Below, one piece after another: positions 18,725 through 28,036 of a stretch of 64,000 bases of DNA; within the stretch, counting starts at the first letter, position 1, and each line of letters begins with the position of its first letter. Source of the stretch: Aureispira sp. CCB-QB1 (lineage in GTDB: Bacteria; Bacteroidota; Bacteroidia; Chitinophagales; Saprospiraceae). Made by a program: the position numbers and the translations under genes. The notes beneath the pieces are model-generated. The model made no database searches. It was not told the origin of the DNA and saw only the letters and a list, made by a program, of their open reading frames with translations. Location: assembly GCA_945870185.1 (NCBI GenBank), contig CAMBRK010000003.1, positions 1 through 64,000 on the forward strand, given 5' to 3'.

Positions 18725-20632
18725 ATGAGTCTTGAATTAGTGCGGTTTGAAAAATTATTGAAAGCAATCCAAGAAGAACGTAAACATGAAGAACGCTTCT
18801 TTAAAGATATCCACCATAGCAAATCTCTGCAAGAAAAAGTCAGTACTGGCTTTGTCTGGTATCCGGTACAGGCGATGAGAAAGTCCTACACAGTTGGGGA
18901 GTATGTTGAGGTAGAATTGGAAAGAAACACGGATCAAAAAACATCTCATAAATTTTCTGAAGGAAGCGCTGCATTGTTGTTTCATATACAAAGCAATGAA
19001 AGAACTGAATTCAAAGGAGTAGTATCATTTGTACGTCAACATAAAATGCGGATTTTACTACATTTGGATCATATGGATCGCTTGGATATCATAGAAAAAG
19101 GTCTCTTGGGCGTAGAAATGATATATGACGATAAGCCATACAAAGTGATGGAAAGTGCTATTAAAAATGTGATGGCGAGCAAACATGAAACCATAACTTA
19201 CCTGAGGTCGGCCCTCATCAAAGGGAAAATAGAAGATCATTACTCCAAAGATATTGCAAACATAGGAATAACACCTCTGTTGAGCCTTAATGAATCACAA
19301 AAACAAGCCATAGTAACATCCATAACTGCTCCAAATATAGCCATAGTCCATGGTCCGCCAGGTACGGGTAAGACTACTACACTGGTCGGATTGATTCAAG
19401 CTTTGACCAAAAATGAGAAAAGAATTTTGGTTTGTGCTTCCAGTAACAATGCTGTAGATTTATTAGCTTCGAGATTACACCAAATGGGAATCAATGTACT
19501 CAGAATAGGAAATATTACTCGGATACACGATGATTTGATGCAACTGACTATTGAAGAAAAGGTAAGGAATCATCATGATTGGGCGCATATCAAAAAAGTG
19601 AGAATTCAGGCTCAAGATGCAGACAGGAAAGCGTCGCAATTTAAAAGAAATTTTGGCCATGAAGAGCGTGATGAGCGTAAAGAACTGCGTAAGGAGTCAC
19701 GGGAACTCAGGAAATGGGCTTCCGAACTCGAAGATCGGTTGATGGAAGATATTGTACATCAAGCTCAGGTGATCGGCACTACATTGATAGGGTGCAGTAA
19801 CAGGGTTTTGGATAAAATGCATTTTACCACTTGTGTTATAGACGAAGCGTCACAAGCATTGGAACCGGAATGTTGGAATGCCATGCTTAAAGCCAACAGG
19901 GTCATACTGGCTGGAGATCACAAACAATTGCCACCTACAGTCAAAAGTCAGGAAGCTAAAATGTTAGGTTTGGAAACCACTATATTGGATATACTGGCAG
20001 ATAACATTCCTCATACATCTTTGCTCAATACTCAATATAGGATGCATGACCTGATCCTAAGATTTAGTAACGAAAGGTTTTACCATAATGCTTTGTATTC
20101 TCATGATACTGTTAAAAATCATGCTCTACGTAATGACCATCAACCTTTAGTCTTTATAGATACGGCTGGAGCAGGCTTTGACGAAAAATTCAACATTAAT
20201 CAAAGGTCTTATTCCAATCCTGGTGAATATTTTATCATCCGAGAACATATACTTTTGCATAAAGAAAATCTGTTGGGTTGCAGTATAGGAATCATAAGTC
20301 CCTATAATGAGCAAGTAAGATATATACGCCAAGAGATTTCTGATGATGCTGATTTAAGACTATTGGATATTGAAGTGAACTCGATTGATGGATTTCAAGG
20401 TCAGGAAAAGGAAGTCATTTATATTTCTCTAGTCAGATGTAATGAAAAAGGGGATATTGGTTTTATAAAGGATGAAAGACGACTTAATGTGGCCATGACC
20501 AGAGCTATGAAAAAATTGGTCATCCTAGGTGATTCTGCAACCTTAGGACAACATAAATTATTTTTGGATTTGATTACTTTTGTACAAGAATCAGGGCATT
20601 ATGACTCAGCATGGAATTATATGGGATATTGA
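18725..20632 (+). CDS. Superfamily 1 AAA helicase, IGHMBP2/UPF1-like
   Basis: A 635-residue SF1B-type DNA/RNA helicase. Walker A HGPPGTGKTTT is near residue 210, followed by motif Ia (CASSNNAVD), Walker B-like CVIDEASQALEPE near 380, GDHKQLPPTVKS (motif III), LNTQYRMH (motif IV region), SIDGFQGQEKEV (motif V) and RLNVAMTRAMKKLVILGD (motif VI). This is the complete IGHMBP2/UPF1-like helicase set. The N-terminal ~190 residues form an OB-like 1B region. Role in Bacteroidota is not established; DNA/RNA-hybrid or repair unwinding is likely. Confidence 0.9.
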   Translation: MSLELVRFEKLLKAIQEERKHEERFFKDIHHSKSLQEKVSTGFVWYPVQAMRKSYTVGEYVEVELERNTDQKTSHKFSEGSAALLFHIQSNERTEFKGVVSFVRQHKMRILLHLDHMDRLDIIEKGLLGVEMIYDDKPYKVMESAIKNVMASKHETITYLRSALIKGKIEDHYSKDIANIGITPLLSLNESQKQAIVTSITAPNIAIVHGPPGTGKTTTLVGLIQALTKNEKRILVCASSNNAVDLLASRLHQMGINVLRIGNITRIHDDLMQLTIEEKVRNHHDWAHIKKVRIQAQDADRKASQFKRNFGHEERDERKELRKESRELRKWASELEDRLMEDIVHQAQVIGTTLIGCSNRVLDKMHFTTCVIDEASQALEPECWNAMLKANRVILAGDHKQLPPTVKSQEAKMLGLETTILDILADNIPHTSLLNTQYRMHDLILRFSNERFYHNALYSHDTVKNHALRNDHQPLVFIDTAGAGFDEKFNINQRSYSNPGEYFIIREHILLHKENLLGCSIGIISPYNEQVRYIRQEISDDADLRLLDIEVNSIDGFQGQEKEVIYISLVRCNEKGDIGFIKDERRLNVAMTRAMKKLVILGDSATLGQHKLFLDLITFVQESGHYDSAWNYMGY

Positions 20633-20681
20633 TTTAGTCATATCAAAATCAATAGCTTATTTTATTTGATTTAAATATTCA

Positions 20682-20886
20682 AATATTGAGTCTACTCCAA
20701 AAAGTGTCATTTTGCCACAACTTGTGACGCATTAAAGCGTTAAAGGCACAAAGACAAAAAGAATCACAAATTACAAATCAATGATAATTAAATATTTATG
20801 CAACTTAGAGTCTTAGAGACTTTAACGCTTGGGCGTAACAAGAGTGGCATTTCAACTTTTACGGTTTTCGGAGTGGACTCAATATT
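20682..20886. repeat. Inverted-repeat element, copy 1 (MITE-like)
   Basis: A 205-base element bounded by AATATTGAGTC and GACTCAATATT, which are reverse complements. Inside, TGCCACAACTTGTGACGC near the left end pairs imperfectly with GGGCGTAACAAGAGTGGCA near the right end, and AGCGTTAAAG with CTTTAACGCT, so the whole unit can fold into one long hairpin. It is homologous to 43170-43375 in the opposite orientation, and to the decayed copy near 31255. It has no coding capacity. Confidence 0.85.
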
Positions 20887-21012
20887 ATAAATAAAAAATA
20901 TTTGAATTAGATGTAGTTTAGTTTATGTTTGCTCGAAAAAAAAAATGTTAATAGCTATATATTTTCTAAAGAAAAAACTCAAAATAAGTAAATAATAGTT
21001 TACCTTTATCGC

Positions 21013-21198
21013 ATGAAATGTTCCGAATTTCTTAGGTTGCTTAAAAAAGATGGTTGGTTTGCCGTAAGTCAAAATGGATTACATGTAAAAATGAAACATC
21101 CAATCAAGAAGGGAATTGTCATTTTTCCAAATCATGGTAGTGATGAATTAGGTAAAGGATTGGAAATGAAATTAAGAAAAGATGCACAAATTAATTAA
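21013..21198 (+). CDS. hicA: HicA-family toxin (mRNA interferase)
   Basis: A 61-residue protein with the HicA double-stranded-RNA-binding-like fold: KCSEFLRLLKKDGW, then the catalytic-histidine strand NGLHVKMKHP and the closing GSDELGKGLEMKLRKDA. HicA cleaves mRNA independently of ribosomes. Size is normal. The HicB antitoxin lies 106 bases downstream, a wider gap than the usual near-overlap. An AT-rich region follows the repeat element just upstream. Confidence 0.88.
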   Translation: MKCSEFLRLLKKDGWFAVSQNGLHVKMKHPIKKGIVIFPNHGSDELGKGLEMKLRKDAQIN

Positions 21199-21304
21199 AG
21201 CGTGAAATCAGCGTGAACGGACCTTTGATTTCTGTCTTGCCAACAGGCACAAACCAGTCATGGAAATTTTACATAATAATTAAAAATCAAATAAAAATAA
21301 ACAG

Positions 21305-21676
21305 ATGAAGTTATTAAAGTTTATAATTGAAAAAACAAACACAGGTTATTCTGCTTATTGCTCTGACAAACCCATTTATACAAGTGGTAAAACCATACAT
21401 GAATTACATTTAAATGCTCTGGAAGCATCAAATTTGTTTTTAGAAGAATCTGGCAAAGACATTACCTTAGATAAAATAGAATTAGACTTTAAGCAATTTT
21501 TTGATTACTACAAGATAATTAATGCAAAACATTTAGCCAAACGAATTGGAATGAATGAAACTTTATTGTCACAATATGTAAACGGGATTAAAAAACCATC
21601 AAAGAAGCAAGTGCACAGAATTGTAGAAGGTTTACATGAGATTGGCAAGGAATTAATGGAGTTAACTTTGGTGTAG
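21305..21676 (+). CDS. hicB: HicB-family antitoxin with C-terminal HTH
   Basis: A 123-residue antitoxin. The N-terminal part (about 1-55, FIIEKTNTGYSAYCSD, with strand-rich partial-RNase-H-like fold) binds the toxin, and the C-terminal part (about 72-120, AKHLAKRIGMNETLLSQYVNG) is an XRE-type helix-turn-helix that binds the operator. It probably represses its own hicAB operon. The upstream toxin and this arrangement toxin-first are typical for hicAB. Confidence 0.87.
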   Translation: MKLLKFIIEKTNTGYSAYCSDKPIYTSGKTIHELHLNALEASNLFLEESGKDITLDKIELDFKQFFDYYKIINAKHLAKRIGMNETLLSQYVNGIKKPSKKQVHRIVEGLHEIGKELMELTLV

Positions 21677-21692
21677 ATTGAATGATGTAACA

Positions 21693-21722
21693 GGCCTTAA
21701 TCTTAATCTCAATCTTAACCTT
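21693..21722 (+). repeat. Short CTTAAT/CTCAAT hexamer tract
   Basis: A run of variants of the hexamer CTTAAT (CTTAAT, CTTAAT, CTCAAT, CTTAAC) ends six bases before the mazG ATG. A longer tract of the same kind lies at 52371-52475. Confidence 0.7.
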
Positions 21723-21728
21723 AAAAAT

Positions 21729-22496
21729 ATGTCAACAAGAGAACAGAAATTAGAAGCATTCGGAAGATTGCTAGATATCATGGATGATCTCAGAGCAAAA
21801 TGCCCTTGGGATATGAAGCAGACTTTGGATACCCTTCGTATGCTTACCATAGAAGAGACCTATGAACTTTCCGATGCTATTGTAGAGAAGGATGTATTAG
21901 GAATCCAAGAAGAGATAGGAGACTTATTGTTACATATGGTTTTTTATGCTAAAATTGGGTCAGAAACCGAGGACTTCGATATCTCGACGTCATTACATGG
22001 GGTTTGTGACAAATTGATCAAACGGCATCCACACATATATGGAGATACCATAGTAGAAAATGAAGAAGATGTCAAAAGAAATTGGGAGCAAATTAAGCTC
22101 TCAGAAGGTAAAAAGTCAGTGCTTTCTGGAGTACCCAATAGTATGCCAGCGATGGTAAAAGCATACAGAATGCAGGAAAAAACGGCCCAAGTTGGTTTTG
22201 AATGGGACAAAAAAGAAGATGTTTGGGCCAAAGTTGAGGAAGAAATCCAAGAGTTTAAAGAAGTAGTAAATCTTTCTGATAAAGATAGGGTAGAGGATGA
22301 GTTTGGAGATATTTTATTTTCGCTCATCAATTATGCGCGTTACGAAGGTATCAATCCTGACAATGCACTCGAAAAAGTCAACAAAAAGTTTAAATCCAGA
22401 TTTGAATACATAGAAGCACATGCTAAAAAGCCGCTGATAGATATGACACTGGCTGAAATGGATGCATTATGGAATGAAGCCAAGACAATTTCTTAA
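21729..22496 (+). CDS. mazG: Nucleoside triphosphate pyrophosphohydrolase MazG
   Basis: A 255-residue MazG with two tandem MazG domains. CPWDMKQT, TIEETYEL and EEIGDLLLHMVFYAKI near the N-terminus provide the EExxE...D metal-binding set, and EEEIQEF...DEFGDILFSLINYAR repeats it in the second half. It hydrolyses (d)NTPs to monophosphates and pyrophosphate. I prefer the ATG at 21729 (MSTREQKLEAF). A TTG at 21678 in frame would add a 17-residue low-complexity Asn-Leu repeat encoded by a hexamer tract and is unlikely. Confidence 0.9.
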   Translation: MSTREQKLEAFGRLLDIMDDLRAKCPWDMKQTLDTLRMLTIEETYELSDAIVEKDVLGIQEEIGDLLLHMVFYAKIGSETEDFDISTSLHGVCDKLIKRHPHIYGDTIVENEEDVKRNWEQIKLSEGKKSVLSGVPNSMPAMVKAYRMQEKTAQVGFEWDKKEDVWAKVEEEIQEFKEVVNLSDKDRVEDEFGDILFSLINYARYEGINPDNALEKVNKKFKSRFEYIEAHAKKPLIDMTLAEMDALWNEAKTIS

Positions 22497-22500
22497 TTTC

Positions 22501-24219
22501 TTAATATCCTTTGGCATCATCGTCTCCTCTCCGATCGGCTGCACCATGGAGTTTGCCGTCTATAGTGACGACAATAGCTTCTACTCTTCCGATGGATTCT
22601 CTATCTTTGAAATTATGGCCTATGGTTTCGAGTATTTTGCGCTCTGAAACGGATATAGCATCCGATTCGCATATGATCACATCGGGCAACCATTGATGAT
22701 GAAATCTAGGCGATTGCACTGATTGATCTGCATCCATGCCAAAATCCAATACATTGATTATGGTTTGGAAAACAGAAGTGATAATGGTGGAACCACCTGG
22801 AGTACCTAATACCATTTTGAGTTTGCCATCTTTTTCTACAATCGTAGGAGTCATTGATGATAGCATTCTTTTGTTGGGTTCTATTTTATTGGCCGCAGCT
22901 CCTACTAATCCGTACATATTGGGAATGCCAGGTTTTACGGAGAAATCATCCATTTCATTATTAAGAATAAAACCTGCTCCTCTTACTACAGTAAATGCTC
23001 CGTAACCTCCATTGAGTGTCGTGGTTATAGATACTGCATTGCCTTCAGTATCTACGATGCTATAATGTGTGGTTTCTTCTGATTCTATTTTTCCAAAGCT
23101 AATACTATCACTTTGGGATGCTATTCTGGGATTAAAGTCAGCCATTCTTGATGCGATGTACGTGCTATCCATTAATGTAGATTGTGGTACAGGATAAAAA
23201 TCTGCATCACCTAAGTGTTGAGATCGGTCAGCAAACACTCTTCTTTCAGCTTCTACCATAAGGTGTACAGCTGCAGCGGATTGAAACTTCATGGATTTTA
23301 TGTCATATGGTTCTACCATTTCCAATAATTGAGATAAGGCAATACCTCCGCTAGATGGTGGTGGCATAGAAATGACTTTGTGCCCTCTATACAAGGTGGT
23401 GACCGGTCTTCTCCATTGGGATTGATAGTTTTTCAGATCTTCATGAGTGATGAGTCCATTTCCTGCTTTCATTTCATTAACGATGTACTCAGCTACGGAT
23501 CCTTCGTAAAATCCTGCTCTGCCACGATCCCTGATAGATTCTAATGTGGCAGCCAACTCAGGATGTTTGATCATGTCGCCTTCAGCCCATTTACTTTTAT
23601 GAAAAGATGTTGTGGATAGATTGTATTTTATAAAGTATGGCTGCTCTTCATTGAGATTGTTGGCTTCACGATCGGTGATTTGATAACCATTTTTGGCCAT
23701 GTCTATAGCTGGTTGTATCAGCATTTTCCAATCCCTGAGTTTACTGTATTTTTCGAATGCCTTGACCATGCCATCTACGGTCCCAGGTACACCTGCTGCC
23801 AAATGTCCAAATTGGCTTAATGCGTCTACAGGGTTACCTAAGCTATCCAAGTACATGTCGCTGGTTGATTTTGATGGTGCTTTCTCTCGATAGTCCAATG
23901 CATCGATTTGACCATCTTTACTCCTATAAATCATAAATCCGCCACCTCCTATATTGCCAGCATTAGGATAACACACTGCCAATGCAAATTGGACTGCGAT
24001 AGAAGCATCAACGGCATTACCTCCTTTTTTGATAATGTCTAAGCCTATAGCTGTGGCAAGTGGATGTGCAGTAACCACCATGGCACTATCAGCAAGTGCT
24101 GACTTTGTAATAGCATAAAGGGCTTTATTTTCATGGGATGTCTTGCAAGAAAGAATATTAAATATTAAAAACAGGAATAATATATAGCTTGGAATGAAAA
24201 AAAAGCGCTTATTTTGCAT
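22501..24219 (-). CDS. ggt: Gamma-glutamyltransferase (lipoprotein form)
   Basis: A 572-residue gamma-glutamyltranspeptidase, full length. The catalytic threonine that becomes the N-terminus of the small subunit after self-cleavage is Thr383 in TTHYSIVD. Other family motifs include GGNAVDASIAVQFAL, NAGNIGGGGFMIYR, PPPSSGGIALSQLLEM and GSPGG-type TPGGSTIITSVFQ. It cleaves gamma-glutamyl bonds, for example in glutathione. The N-terminal signal has a lipobox (NILSCKTS), so it is a lipid-anchored periplasmic or surface enzyme. It converges on mazG with a gap of 4 bases. Confidence 0.93.
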   Translation of the reverse strand: MQNKRFFFIPSYILFLFLIFNILSCKTSHENKALYAITKSALADSAMVVTAHPLATAIGLDIIKKGGNAVDASIAVQFALAVCYPNAGNIGGGGFMIYRSKDGQIDALDYREKAPSKSTSDMYLDSLGNPVDALSQFGHLAAGVPGTVDGMVKAFEKYSKLRDWKMLIQPAIDMAKNGYQITDREANNLNEEQPYFIKYNLSTTSFHKSKWAEGDMIKHPELAATLESIRDRGRAGFYEGSVAEYIVNEMKAGNGLITHEDLKNYQSQWRRPVTTLYRGHKVISMPPPSSGGIALSQLLEMVEPYDIKSMKFQSAAAVHLMVEAERRVFADRSQHLGDADFYPVPQSTLMDSTYIASRMADFNPRIASQSDSISFGKIESEETTHYSIVDTEGNAVSITTTLNGGYGAFTVVRGAGFILNNEMDDFSVKPGIPNMYGLVGAAANKIEPNKRMLSSMTPTIVEKDGKLKMVLGTPGGSTIITSVFQTIINVLDFGMDADQSVQSPRFHHQWLPDVIICESDAISVSERKILETIGHNFKDRESIGRVEAIVVTIDGKLHGAADRRGDDDAKGY

Positions 24220-24301
24220 TTTATATGTTATTTTGGGTAAAGATATAATATTGCGTTAAAATTAGCGTTATGAATATCTTAAAATTTAATTGAACATCAT
24301 C

Positions 24302-25393
24302 ATGAAGAACATACGGTTAAGTCTTTTTATTCTGATATCTACGTTTTGTATGGCATCTCATCTGTCGGCTCAGAAGTTTGTCAATGAGTTCCTAAATATT
24401 GGTGTAGGCGCTCGGGCACATGGAATGTCTGGATCCGTAGTGGCTAGCGTCTCTGATGGTACTGCTGCATACTGGAATACTGCTGGTCTAACTCGTATTA
24501 CAGCCCCATTGCAAATCAATGCGATGCACGCCAAGTGGTTTGGAGGTATTGCCAATTATGACTATCTGTCCATAGCCAAAAGATTAAGTGGTGATAATAA
24601 TCAAGTAGTAGGATTATCATTGGTCAGACTGGGAGTAGATAACATTCCCAATACATTAAATCTTATAGGTCCTGATGGTACAGTAGATTTCAATAGGGTT
24701 TCTAATTTTTCGGCATCTGATTATGCCGGTTTGTTTTCATATGCAAGAACTATAGGTAGGGACGAAGATTTTTCTGTCGGAGCCAATGTGAAAATTATTC
24801 ATCGGTCTATTGGTTCATTTGGTAAAGCTTGGGGTTTTGGAGCTGATATTAGTGCTATGTATAAAGTGTCAGATAACTTTACAATCGGTGCATCAGCTAG
24901 AGATATCACTACCACATTCAATGCTTGGTCATTTAATTTGACAGAGGATGAAAAGAAAGTTTTTGCGTCAACCAATAATGATATTCCGGTAAGCTCTACA
25001 GAACTTACGCTGCCCCGATTAGTAATCGGTGGTGCTTACTCAGGTACTAAAGGTGAATTTTCTTACCTAGGAGAGCTTAATCTGATCATGTCTACTTATG
25101 GAACTCAAGCTGGAATTATCTCAGGCAATAATTTTAGTGTCGACCCTAGTTTGGGTATGGAGTTGGGTTATGCACAAAAGGTTTATTTAAGAGCTGGTGT
25201 AGGTAATATCCAATCCGTAGTCAATCCTATCAATACATCAGAACGTCAGTTAGAACTTCAACCCAATGTTGGATTAGGGCTTAAATTAGGAAGACTTAAG
25301 GTGGATTATGCTTTGGCCAATATCGGAAGTGTCAGTGGGATTCTGGTTTCACATATTTTCACTTTAGGTTTGGATTTTGTGCCAAGGCAGTAA
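24302..25393 (+). CDS. PorV/PorQ-family outer-membrane protein
   Basis: A 363-residue barrel protein. Signal peptide to about residue 23 (SHLSAQ), then the family opening NIGVGARAHGMSGSVVASVSDGTAAYWNTAGL, and a FadL-like barrel ending in LGLDFVPRQ. PorV (LptO) shuttles and PorQ assists cargo proteins at the T9SS outer-membrane machinery. Which paralogue this is cannot be told. ATG 24302 is preferred over TTG 24290 because the hydrophobic signal follows it directly. Confidence 0.82.
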   Translation: MKNIRLSLFILISTFCMASHLSAQKFVNEFLNIGVGARAHGMSGSVVASVSDGTAAYWNTAGLTRITAPLQINAMHAKWFGGIANYDYLSIAKRLSGDNNQVVGLSLVRLGVDNIPNTLNLIGPDGTVDFNRVSNFSASDYAGLFSYARTIGRDEDFSVGANVKIIHRSIGSFGKAWGFGADISAMYKVSDNFTIGASARDITTTFNAWSFNLTEDEKKVFASTNNDIPVSSTELTLPRLVIGGAYSGTKGEFSYLGELNLIMSTYGTQAGIISGNNFSVDPSLGMELGYAQKVYLRAGVGNIQSVVNPINTSERQLELQPNVGLGLKLGRLKVDYALANIGSVSGILVSHIFTLGLDFVPRQ

Positions 25394-25493
25394 GGGTTTT
25401 TTTAAGGCGATTTTAGCTATCTCTGTATTGGCCTGGATGATCATCCTTGAATTACTTATGTATAATTTTATTTCGAAAAAGTAATCATCAATT

Positions 25494-25838
25494 TTAAATT
25501 ATATTTTGATATACTTCAAAACAACAATGTTCTTTGCTGACTAAAAAATCTTTTATTGCACTTATATTAAAGTTTATTAATTCTTTAATTTCTTTGGTTG
25601 TTAAATTGCCAGTTCTTAACCAGATTATTTTAGGCGGGCAAGCAAAAAAGGTTGAAAGGTCACTAAAGTCAGAATCAAGGGTGACTATTGTATAATGGTT
25701 CAGTCTTGCAAAATCCCAAATAATTTTTTCTGAAACATTGATTAGTTTTTCATTTTTTACAGTTGATGATCCATCAAATGCTTCAGGCAGTATTTTTATA
25801 ATTCGATGTGAAATATTTTGATCAAATAAAAGTTTCAT
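25494..25838 (-). CDS. DUF5615-family PIN-like protein (probable toxin)
   Basis: A 114-residue protein with the DUF5615 PIN-like signature: MKLLFDQNISHRI at the N-terminus with the first acidic residue, and TIVTLDSDFSD in the middle with paired Asp residues for metal-dependent RNase activity. Such genes are linked to DUF433 genes as presumed toxin-antitoxin modules. It overlaps the upstream DUF433 gene by 4 bases. Confidence 0.82.
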   Translation of the reverse strand: MKLLFDQNISHRIIKILPEAFDGSSTVKNEKLINVSEKIIWDFARLNHYTIVTLDSDFSDLSTFFACPPKIIWLRTGNLTTKEIKELINFNISAIKDFLVSKEHCCFEVYQNII

Positions 25839-26062
25839 ACTGCTATTCTGTAAATCTTGTTTTCTTTATCTGCCACATATCGTAAAGCAGCGTATATATC
25901 TGATTCTGTAAGTTCATCAAAATCAGATAATATATCTTGTACACTCATACCTGATGCTAACCAATTTAATATATCTGAGACTGTAATTCTCATTCCTCTG
26001 ATGCAAGGTTTTCCTCCTCTTTTGCCTGGCTCAATGGTAATAATACTATGATAATCTTTCAT
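25835..26062 (-). CDS. DUF433 domain protein (probable antitoxin)
   Basis: A 75-residue DUF433 protein, with the typical KRGGKPCIRGMRITVSDIL segment and a helix-turn-helix-like C-terminal half (SVQDILSDFDELTESDIYAAL). It precedes and overlaps the DUF5615 gene, the normal arrangement for this presumed antitoxin-toxin pair. Confidence 0.85.
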   Translation of the reverse strand: MKDYHSIITIEPGKRGGKPCIRGMRITVSDILNWLASGMSVQDILSDFDELTESDIYAALRYVADKENKIYRIAV

Positions 26063-26375
26063 TCAGAACAAATTTACTCAAATGAAAACTTTAGGAAATA
26101 GTAATAAGTTCACTTTTATTTTATTAATGCACAGGTAAATTACTTTGCTTTTGTTCAGCTATCACTAATATTGCGTGAAGGATAGAAGCGTGCATGTGAC
26201 TGAATGCCGCCGAAGGCTCGAGTACGACAGTGCTCGAAGTGAAGGAACCGCGAAAGCGGCTAAATAATTATTTAATCCTAACCCTAAATAAGGGCATGCC
26301 CAAATGAAGTTTGAAAACGTCTCATTTAAAGATCAACTAAAATCATTTTTGAAGAAGATCATCATTTCTCTCCCA
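26063..26375. other. Intergenic region with GC-rich hairpins
   Basis: No ORF. The part 26175-26265 is richer in GC than its surroundings and contains small hairpins (for example CCGC-GAAA-GCGG near 26247 and CTCGAG/CTCGAAG arms). It resembles a decayed Bacteroidota repeat that is also hinted at near 43650-43735. Confidence 0.4.
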
Positions 26376-28004
26376 TCAAAACACCCATTTGATCCCAGCC
26401 ATACCGTTGATACCAATGCTTGGGTAGCCATAGTATCTTTCAAATTGATTGTCTAATAGATTGATACCTTTGGCAAAAATTCGGAAGTGTGATGTTATGG
26501 CATAATTCGCTTCTACGTTGAGGTCAAATAGTACGTTTGATTGGGTAATCACATCATTTTTATTTATGAAGTGAACACCGTTTCCAAAAAATAAATCAGC
26601 TCTTAATATCAACCTTTTATCTAAAAATCCTGCTGTGGCATAGGCATTGGCTTCAAGATTGGGTAGGTGCCAGGCGTGAGCTAGAGTAGATGGATTGTAA
26701 ATATTTTGGGTAAGCCATCCTCCAAAAGTGTATCTGTCAGAGAATACAAAATCAACATTACCACTTATAAATATGACGCTCATATCATCGTAAACCATAT
26801 CAAAAAGTCTACGGTCTGTATGGTTATTGAGCAAAAACATTTGATTGTTGACATCTTTATATCCACCTTTAACTTGATAGGTCAGGAATGAAAATTTACC
26901 TTTAAGCCCAGCTGCATATTGTCTCCACACACTATTCGTTATAGAATCCATTTGGGTGTTTAGGAATGGATTTCTTGGGCTTACTTGTGTAAAGGTGTTG
27001 GTATGATAATCTTGTAGTACTTCACCAAAAACCTGTATTTTTTGTCCTAACAAGCCATAGGAGATCATCACTTCTGGAAACAATGCTGAATTTTCATCAC
27101 TGCTATATAATACATCCAAACCCAAATCAAAGGTGAGGTTTTTAATTTTGGTTTTGAAGGTTGGTGTTACAAAAGCTGTGCTTAAGCTTACATCTTTTGT
27201 ACTGTTGAATGCGCTATAATCATATCCGGCCTGCACTTCTAATACTGTACTTTTACCAAATGATTTATTGGCCATAGCCATCAACCCAAAACCATTATCT
27301 CTTGCATCTTGCTGTGTGATGCTCATATTTCTGAGTGTGACTCGAACATCGTAGTTGATATTAAATCTTGTTGGTTCGGGATTGGCAATACCTGCTGTTA
27401 TCTTTAAACCATTGATACTTCTATTGGATTCGGCATCAGAGTACAAAGTATCTACTCCGAGATCAGTATGATACATGTTTCTACTCAAAAATTGAGTGTT
27501 GATATGACCATATAACTTTAGATTTTCTTTAAGCAGGTAATTGCCATATAGGGCTGCACCTGCATCGCGATATTTTTGGAAGGGTACATTGGTGCTATTA
27601 TCCAATGATTCATAACCTAAATGTATACCCGCATCATACCTATCTTTTTTAATCACATGATAACCCAATTTTACATCCGGGTTTTTTCTAAATCCATAAC
27701 CTGCGTAGAGATATCCTTTTTTTACAATAAAGGGTTCATCAGGATTCATGGCCAATGGTTTGATTTGTGGATCGGGATATTGGAGTTCCAATGGCACTAT
27801 ACTGATGTCATATTCATATTTGGGATTGAAAGCCGGAGCAACTAGCATAATGGGAGCTACAGGAATAAAGTTGGCTTCTTCCAGTGTTGCTTCAAATGAC
27901 TTGATAACTTCTACCTGCTTGATGTCCAGCTTAGTGGAGTCTTTTTGACTAAAAATAAAAGTAGATGTAAGGAGTCCTATGATGATGATGATGATGTATT
28001 TCAT
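26376..28004 (-). CDS. Outer-membrane beta-barrel protein (TonB-receptor-like)
   Basis: A 542-residue exported protein: signal peptide of about 19 residues (TSTFIFSQ), then ~60 residues without structure and a long barrel of amphipathic strands (for example GYLYAGYGFRKNPDVKLGYHV, LYGHINTQFLSRNMY) that ends in aromatic KWVF. It has no plug domain, so it is not a normal TonB receptor. The TPR gene 32 bases upstream on the same strand is probably its operon partner. Function unknown. Confidence 0.75.
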   Translation of the reverse strand: MKYIIIIIIGLLTSTFIFSQKDSTKLDIKQVEVIKSFEATLEEANFIPVAPIMLVAPAFNPKYEYDISIVPLELQYPDPQIKPLAMNPDEPFIVKKGYLYAGYGFRKNPDVKLGYHVIKKDRYDAGIHLGYESLDNSTNVPFQKYRDAGAALYGNYLLKENLKLYGHINTQFLSRNMYHTDLGVDTLYSDAESNRSINGLKITAGIANPEPTRFNINYDVRVTLRNMSITQQDARDNGFGLMAMANKSFGKSTVLEVQAGYDYSAFNSTKDVSLSTAFVTPTFKTKIKNLTFDLGLDVLYSSDENSALFPEVMISYGLLGQKIQVFGEVLQDYHTNTFTQVSPRNPFLNTQMDSITNSVWRQYAAGLKGKFSFLTYQVKGGYKDVNNQMFLLNNHTDRRLFDMVYDDMSVIFISGNVDFVFSDRYTFGGWLTQNIYNPSTLAHAWHLPNLEANAYATAGFLDKRLILRADLFFGNGVHFINKNDVITQSNVLFDLNVEANYAITSHFRIFAKGINLLDNQFERYYGYPSIGINGMAGIKWVF

Positions 28005-28036
28005 GGATATCTTATTTTTGGTTTTTAGTAATAGAA

